Assembly: GCA_007026445.1 (NCBI GenBank)
Contig: VDMD01000016.1
Coordinates: forward strand, 372,001 to 436,000
From: Schizophyllum amplum
Taxonomy: Eukaryota > Basidiomycota > Agaricomycetes > Agaricales > Schizophyllaceae
Reading direction: 5' to 3'
Length of the DNA: 64,000 nt
How positions within the stretch are numbered: the first letter of the stretch is position 1; every line of letters begins with the position of its first letter. The notes below the pieces were generated by a model, which saw only the letters and a list, made by a program, of their open reading frames with translations, ran no database searches and was not told the origin of the DNA. Positions 57,595 through 64,000 of the stretch are shown here, piece by piece. The position numbers and the translations under genes are program-made.

Positions 57595-59966
57595 TCATTG
57601 TTGTATCACTCACCTACTGTTGTACTAGTTTCCTGTCTCCCTGTGCTGTGCCGGTTTCCCGTTCACTGCTGTACTTTGCAAGGATAATAGTAGCATACGT
57701 ACTCAATGTACGTTTCAATCTCGCATACCAGCGCTTCGTGCCCGTTGAACCCGCCCCTCCAGTACGCCGACAGACGATGGATAGAAGCCAAGGTTGAAGA
57801 GGTATGGAGAAAAGAAGGGCCGCCCGAAGGGCGACTGAGGGGGAAAAATTGCCACGACTGATACTGCGAGTGTCGAGCAATGCTGCGACCTCCGGGTCTC
57901 AGTCACGGTTAGGTTGTGTCGCGCTCGAGTTCGCACTCGCGCCCGACATGCGTCCCGCACCCTGGCCAGGGGATTGAGACGCGGCTCACATCGGCGGGGA
58001 GACATCCCCACTGATGCAAGCTGTACAGTTGAGGTCACCGGAGGTCCCCGGCCAAAGCACACCTAGCCAGCCATCTAGATGCGTGCCCGATGGGCGACCG
58101 GGGGTCGGTACCATGGGACTGTCCGAAGACAGCACCCTCCGCGTCAGCTGCACCACGGAAGGCTAGGCGCGCACCCCACGACCTATGCCGGACAGAGCTA
58201 AACTCTTAGGCGCGCGCCGTAGAGAGGGAGATTGCTCCCATTGATTGGTGCTGAGCAGGCGTCCCCGCCCAGCACCGATTTGTTTTTGCCGCATAGCGTC
58301 CGATACGATAATCCTCGTCTGCATAATCGCGTCAGTGAGGCAAGTGATGCACACGAGAGAGACGGACGCACATTTTATTCTTGCCTGTCAATGGTTTTTG
58401 GTCTTGCGGTCTGCATCGAACAATGAGTCAAAGGCAAGCGGCGTACTGGAAACTACTCACCTTCATATTTATATGTTCCCTGCTGGCGCTTGGATATTCT
58501 ACGGGCGACTGGCCGGGTCAGCATGTCACGATCACCAACTCGAGAGCAACGCACTTTTATGGATCCATAAGTTTTGCCTGTTAAGGCTTCTAAGCAACGC
58601 GATGAGTGCGGGGAGGGAGTGGCGAGACAAAGAAACTGCACTGTGTCGAAGTCTGGATAGGTTGGTGTTCGCCATGGGCATGCCGCTGCCTCTGATGTCG
58701 TGTCAGAGGCTGATCATGACAGAAGAAGATGGCGGACGCACTGATAGCTTTCGTATGCCGACGCTAGATTCTACTAATGCCTCCATTATCTGGCCATATA
58801 TTCTTGAGGTCTTGCTTCGGTGGATTACCACGGTTCGTGCTCAGCTAGACAGATAACGCTCTGGAATCGTGTTATGGGCTGCCCGTGATGTAAACAGACG
58901 GTGAACGCACCTTACGTTGCATACGACGACGCCATGTCCTCCTGATGTCTCCATTATCTGGCCATATTCTTGAGGTATTGCTCCGGAAACTGAATTGCCA
59001 CATTTTGTGCCATGGACATGCCACTGCCTGTGATGTCGTGTTAGAGGCTACCGTGATGGAAAAAGACGGGAGCGCACCTTACGCCGCGTTACTCTAATAG
59101 GTATTCTCCCAATTTCTCCATTATCTGACCATATCCTTGGGTCTTGTCACTTCGCAATTGCCACAATTGATGTTGAACATAGTCAGTGTCGATATCGGTC
59201 GTCGGAGACGGAGATGTCGGTAAGGAAAAGGAAGGGAGAGGGGTAGCGCAGACGATGATGATCCTGTCTATATGGGTGGCGCAGTCGCTGGGGAAGGGGA
59301 TTGGGGACGAGGGTCGAGATTCTTGTCGGATGGTGGTGGTCGGGAGGAAAGAATGAATGAGGGTCAGAGCGCGCCCCGAGTCCTTATATACGCTCTGACC
59401 ATCATTATGTAAGGCTGTGGAGAATTCAAACTCAGCGAAGCGCAGACCCGTAAGTGAACAATGGATCAGTGAATGGGCTACCGTGCGAGATGCCGCGGAC
59501 AAACAAGCTGGTGACATTCCTTGGACTCCAGTCGCCGTACTTGCGCGGTTACGGCAGTATACTGTGCAAAGTCTAGGCTTAATAGAGGGATAATTGGCAG
59601 GGTTTGTCGTGCACACTGTGAAATCGACGAAGACCGCCACCAATATTGCACGTCTTTTTCCCGAAAAAGACAAAAACGAATCGCGGCGGCGCTTCTCCGG
59701 CATTGGCCCGATAGTATTAGGATCGCGGTTCTTCCCTCTGCTGCATCGATAGCCGACAGCATGTCTTCAGGACAGTGGGATGTGTGTGTGAATATGTAGT
59801 AGGTCTGAAAGAAGGCGAGCACGGAAAGCGTTGGCGAGATTGACCGTGACTCATACGTGACACATTGCCGGCAAATGCCGCCAAAATGCGTCCGCGGCGT
59901 GACTTGTGCTCGCATCCCGTTGGCATCCTGCCGCCATCTCTGGCATAGGTTCCCTCGTCGCTCTTC
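57595..59966. other. Long gene-poor stretch with tandem repeats
   Basis: Between the unknown membrane protein and F-box E. The frames 58245-58856 (+) and 59703-59089 (-) carry no domain I recognise and overlap repeats. GC-rich inverted pieces lie around 57950-58060. Confidence 0.45.
58660..59150. repeat. Imperfect tandem repeat, about 160-bp unit
   Basis: TCCATTATCTGGCCATAT recurs near 58782, 58948 and (variant TCTGACCATAT) 59118; GCCATGG(G/A)CATGCC followed by GATGTCGTGT recurs near 58671 and 59010; GAACGCACCTTACG / GAGCGCACCTTACG near 58902 and 59070. The order is kept, so these are decayed tandem units. Confidence 0.65.
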
Positions 59967-61548
59967 ATGGCATATTTCCGCTCCCCGGCGAGCTTATGCG
60001 CTCATCTGCACCGATTCGAGCTTGGTGAAGAGGGACCTGAGCTGTCTAGCGCGTGTCTCGAAGGATTGGCGGGACGTTGCTACTCCCATTCTCTGGAAGA
60101 GCTTACCGGGCCTCCTCCCCCTTTTGACTCTCATGCCACAAGACGCGTTGCGCTGGATAGAACTGCCGGGACCTCGCCCGCAGAATAGAGCCCTTGTGCG
60201 TAGCAACTGTCTGTCGAAGGTACTCTCGATGACTCACAAAAGGCGCAGACACTGTTACGACTGTTGACGGAAGAGGATTGGGTCCCTGTATACCCGCGGT
60301 CGTGTTTTGTGGAAACACTAACTTTCGCGACTCCTCGCAATGTCCGATTTACATCATGCTGTACCGGCCGTCGCATTGTGATCTGCTACCCAACCTACGT
60401 CGACTTCACTTCACCGTCGACTCGGCCAGAAAATACCCAGAGACATACGTCGCCAAGCTGCTTGATATGCTCATATCGCCTCGCCTATTATCGCTGGAGG
60501 TCCTCGACGATGGAGTTTACTCATGCCCGACCCTGTATCCCTCTCAACGCGATGCGGTCTTTTGGAAGATCTTTCGTTGCAAAGCGTCTATTGCCCGTTC
60601 GACCCAAGCCCACTGGCATATATGCAAGACCTCATCGAAGCAATCGGACGCTGGCCAAACTTGAGGACCGTCAACCTGCAGGTGGAGTGGTGGTGTCACA
60701 ATCTGCTGTCGACCCTCGCAAACAAAGATATGCTATCCACTCTGGATCTGCACTTCGGTGACTTTGCTGTGAAAGACCAGAGAGCACTGCCTCCTGTCAG
60801 CCCTGGCTTTCCCTCACTTCTGCACCTGGGATTGTGCGGCATGACCGGCACAGAAGCTGCTGCTGCACTACAATGCTTCGAATTTCGCAAGCTTGAATGC
60901 CTCCATCTCACATGTATGCGCGACCCGAGCTTTGAAGAGGTGGTGATCATCCTCCAAGCCGTTCACGACCGCGTTTCGCACACCACGCTGCGCGAATTTC
61001 GTATCGACGCCTCTCGTTGCCAGCCTCGCCCGCTGCACTATCAAGACCTGCAGCCGCTTGCGGTCTTCTCCAAGATGACCAACATTCATCTCAACGGGAC
61101 TGCCGGACTGCAGTTGACGGATGACGAGCACGAGCAGGTTGCGCTATGGTGGCCAAACGTGGAGGTACTCGAGTACAACACAGCATCTACGGGGAACATG
61201 GCACCATTGGCCACTCTTAAATGCCTCGCCCATTACGCGCGGTGCTGCCTGAAGCTTCGCCAGCTTCATATTCCCATCACGACTCTAGACGACAATATCC
61301 CTTGGTCCATATTCAACGTCGCGTCTTCCAACCTATGCGATCATCCGTTGTCCGTCCTGTGCGTGGGCGAGTCGTATTTGGCTAGCGAACATGTGGCAAG
61401 GGTGGCGAGATATCTTGCGGACGTCTTCCCGAGCCTGGTTCGTGTCGAGTGTAGTACAGGGAGCTGGAGCGCACCAGACGGTACAGCCGTGATACATGAA
61501 GTGGCGAAATTGAAGGTTAACAGGACGATATTAGCGCTAGAGCACTAG
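59967..61548 (+). CDS. F-box/LRR-like protein (F-box E), several frame breaks near the 5' end
   Basis: ATG at 59967. The F-box part reads FPLPGELMR in one frame and LICTDSSLVKRDLSCLARVS in another (one base missing at 60000/60001); a further shift lies just after the ATG. Then LTLMPQDALRWIELP, an intron (about 60194-60246), TLLRLLTEEDWVPVYPRSCF, a shift at about 60318-60322, NFRDSSQCPIYIML and LLPNLRRLHFTVDSARK, a shift at about 60527-60533, and an open stretch of about 340 codons with HEQVALWWPNVEVLEYN and HYARCCLKLRQLHIPI. Stop 61546-61548. The C-terminal two-thirds is clean; lesions cluster in the first 600 bp. Confidence 0.7.
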
Positions 61549-61622
61549 TACCTGGGAATAACGCGTTACTGAAGCTAACTTATACATTCGGGGCGTATTT
61601 CTTCGAGACTCGGCAGTAATAC

Positions 61623-64000
61623 TCAAGCCGTCCCATCACCGAGGAACCTCGCCTTGACCTTGCGACCGTCCAGACCGTGCGCCGTGACCGTCTGAGTATC
61701 GCCTGGGACCAGATCCAACGCCTGGTCGCTCCACTTGACTTCTTCCCCGTCGACGTCCAAAATGACACCCTTGATGGGTTTCTTGACCGACAAGGACACG
61801 GTCGTCCCATCGTCCGCGACGCTGATGTCAAGACCAACGGCCTCCACGGAGGGAAACTTGATGTACTTGAAAGGCTCAGGCCTATAAGAACGTTATCATG
61901 ACAAATCCAAGCGAAGAGGATATGGGCTGACCAGTTAGCGTAGCGACTGAGCACGGCTCCGTCCGCGTCAAGCAGACGCGCAGATACGATAATGTCTCTT
62001 GGCACCTCGCTCTTCTTCGTCCGCGTTGGCTGCCCCTTCAAAAGACCCTTGTACAACTCCGTGCTCGCATTTGCCGCCAATGTCACATTTTTCTCCCATT
62101 TCTCCATCCAGTCGGATTGTAGGTCAAACTCGGTCACCTCTAACTTGACTTGCTTCTCCTCCAGCGTGCTGTTGGTGCCCCAAATCTCGAGGACGGTGTC
62201 GATCGTAGGAAAGGCGGCGGACGTGTCGTCCTTGTACGTGGTGACCTCCTTTCGGGTCATTCCGACGGTAAGGGACGAAGCTCCCTCGCAATGGTGAAGT
62301 ACGCGGGCTTAGGTCGAAGGAAATAGTCCACAATCGCCCACGAGCAGGTAGGCCAGCAATCATTGATCTAGAACGGGTTAATAAGGAGTGGTATGGAGTG
62401 CAAACGCGCATTACCTGCCACACAAGCGCGCCGGAAGTGTACTGCCGACCTGGCCCCTTCCAGTTGCGTCTCCATAGGCGATAGGCGGATGCTAGCGTCT
62501 CCGCCTGCATGACCTGAGTGTAGTACACGTAGCTAAGAATGAAGCTCAGCATAATATCATTGCAGTAGACGTATGACGATACCTCTCCATGTCAAAGCAT
62601 GCTTGAAGTTCTCAACAAGATAGAGCTGCGAGAATATCAGTCAGACGCTTATGCGCATGTGTTGATCAGTTATCTTTACCTCCAGGCGTCGCTCGTAGCC
62701 GTCCGCTTTGTTGTGGTTATTGTTGACCCTGGATTGGGGGAAGCGCTCCGATGCGTCGCCTCCGAGCCAGTAGTCAACCGTGCGGATATCGGGGTAGCCC
62801 TCCCTAAGACCGACATGAGTCCCTTCCCCGTCCGTATCATCTCTGTAACTCACATGCCGAATTCGGATACGAAGCGGCCCGCGAGAATATCCCAGTTGTG
62901 CCATGGCTCTTGCGATCCGTGCCACACATTCCCTAGAATCTTCATTCAGTAACGACGGGCATCAAAGACAACGGCTGCGTACACTGGTGAAGGTCGCCAA
63001 GGGTTTTATCCGTAGTCGGTTGACCCTGACCACTGTAGGGCGACGAGCGGTGATAATAGATGTCGCACAGCTGCCGACTACTGAGGGTAGTACGCGCTCG
63101 TAGATATGGCGCGCAGGGAATGTAGTCTTGCGGAAGTCGGATTTCTCGTCCGAGTAGTCGAGCTCCAGATTCATCGTTTCGGCAATCTGGTAGTCCTCAT
63201 TGTTACCAGCTACATAACATAGACATGTTAGTGATCAGACAACAATCGTGTCGGCGCGGAGATGGACTTACCGAAGATGACAAGGGAAGGATGGTGTCGC
63301 AACCGCTTGACGTTCTGTTCGCCTCCTCCTGTACAGACTCGAGGAAAGAGTCATAGGCCGGGTATTGCCCACATCCGAACATGAAGTCCTGCCAGACCAA
63401 GACTGAAGCAAGTTAGACAAGTCCCGACGGGGTCAACCTAGCTGATACTCACTTCCGAGTTCTGTGTCGTCGTGAGAATCAATTGATACATGCAAATCAT
63501 GTAGACTGACCATCGCAAATATCATAGAAGACGTCTGCCTCGTAGACGCCACCGCCCCAAACCCGAATCATGTTCTGGTTGCCTTGTACGAGGAGCTCTA
63601 GCCACGCCCGGTAGCGTTCGGCGGAAATCCTGGTGATTGTCAACGTTATTCTTCACACGCGGAGATGCAGACTCACGTCGTAAGGAAAGAGTCCGCAGGG
63701 ATCCAGTTCGAGCCTAAGCATTGTCAATATGCGGAAGCCGTGGGTGATTGCGCGCGCACCTCCACAGAAAATCCGCACATTGTTGACCTCGAACAAGAAC
63801 GTCAAGCCAGGCTGGTCAATGAGCTTCTCCTGCACGATCCGAACACGACGGAAGGCAATACGCTGCTTTTCGCTATCGACCACTTCTCCGTTGACCCCAC
63901 AGCTGCAGCTCGATCGTGTACAACGGCTGCGCACCGTACCCCACCGGATACCACATCTGCAGTTTTCCTGACTCGAAGGCAAAGTCTGCTTTGCCCGCAC
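61623..64000 (-). CDS. GH2 beta-mannosidase (N-terminal part outside window)
   Basis: Exo-acting glycosidase removing terminal beta-1,4-mannose from mannan oligosaccharides, part of hemicellulose use. Reads in from the right edge (FESGKLQMWYPVGYGAQPL), then QRIAFRRVRIVQEKLIDQPG, GGSNWIPADSFL, MIRVWGGGVYEADVFYDI, VLVWQDFMFGCGQYPAYDSF, the acid/base Glu in AGNNEDYQIAETMNLE (split by an intron near 63209-63273), the nucleophile Glu in AGRFVSEFGM (near 62850-62880), DYWLGGDASERFPQSR, YVYYTQVMQAETLASAYRLW, and a C-terminal domain ending FLGDGTA at stop 61623-61625. Many short introns. One frame change at 63895-63898 (CCCC, one base apparently extra). No second mannanase gene nearby. Confidence 0.88.

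Noticed and set aside
58245..58856. 203-codon plus-strand frame as a gene
   Set aside because: Overlaps tandem repeats, no domain, no supporting splice structure.

Overview
The window is a piece of a gene-dense filamentous basidiomycete genome, most likely a wood-decay Agaricomycete of the Polyporales type. This is an inference, based on many short GT-AG introns of about 45-70 bp, a CYP63-like P450, an expanded family of F-box/leucine-rich proteins, a non-reducing polyketide synthase, a non-canonical G-alpha subunit and secreted carbohydrate-active or phosphate-releasing enzymes. There are no prokaryotic signals (no operons or Shine-Dalgarno sites). I recognised no rRNA, tRNA or CRISPR.

Layout. 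1-1.5 kb: 3' part of a P450 (+). 1.5-3.1 kb: F-box A (-). 3.7-4.4 kb: a weakly supported small spliced gene (+). 5.8-10.9 kb: full-size PDR/ABCG transporter (-). About 12.2-12.8 kb: decayed unknown coding remnant (-). 12.8-14.7 kb: protein-kinase-like gene (-). 14.9-17.1 kb: leukotriene-A4-hydrolase-type M1 aminopeptidase (-), divergent from an Rxt3-like histone-deacetylase-complex subunit (+, 18.5-22.0 kb). 22.3-23.6 kb: aldo-keto reductase (+). 23.6-25.8 kb: repeat-bearing gene-free stretch. 25.8-27.5 kb: secreted histidine acid phosphatase (-), divergent from F-box B (+, 28.1-29.7 kb). 30.1-30.4 kb: small spliced gene directly before the non-reducing PKS (+, 30.5-36.6 kb). 36.7-39.6 kb: Ser/Ala-rich single-pass membrane protein (-). 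40.1-42.4 kb: mosaic of inverted and direct repeats with two very long hairpins. 43.0-45.4 kb: non-canonical G-alpha (+). 46.3-50.0 kb: F-box C and F-box D (-). 50.2-51.2 kb: broken APH/kinase-like gene (+). 51.6-53.1 kb: secreted APP1-like phosphatidate phosphatase (-). 54.0-55.9 kb: MFS sugar transporter (-). 56.5-57.6 kb: membrane-anchored unknown (+). 57.6-59.9 kb: gene-free with tandem repeats. 60.0-61.5 kb: F-box E (+). 61.6 kb to the end: GH2 beta-mannosidase (-, runs off the window).

The genes do not form one pathway. The PKS has no obvious tailoring cluster next to it; the P450, ABC transporter, reductase and sugar transporter are scattered among housekeeping genes. The five F-box genes share one architecture and one intron position, and look like a lineage-specific expansion.

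A striking property of the whole window is that many otherwise well-conserved genes are broken by one-base shifts, often in short C, G, A or T runs (ABC transporter, LTA4H, Rxt3, PKS, membrane protein, APP1, MFS, several F-box genes, beta-mannosidase). Because conserved housekeeping genes are hit in the same way as paralogue families, I read most of these as residual consensus errors rather than pseudogenes. The APH-like gene and perhaps F-box E carry enough lesions to be real relics. Coordinates for multi-exon genes span start to stop including introns; exon joins were inferred by eye from frame, splice signals and family knowledge.
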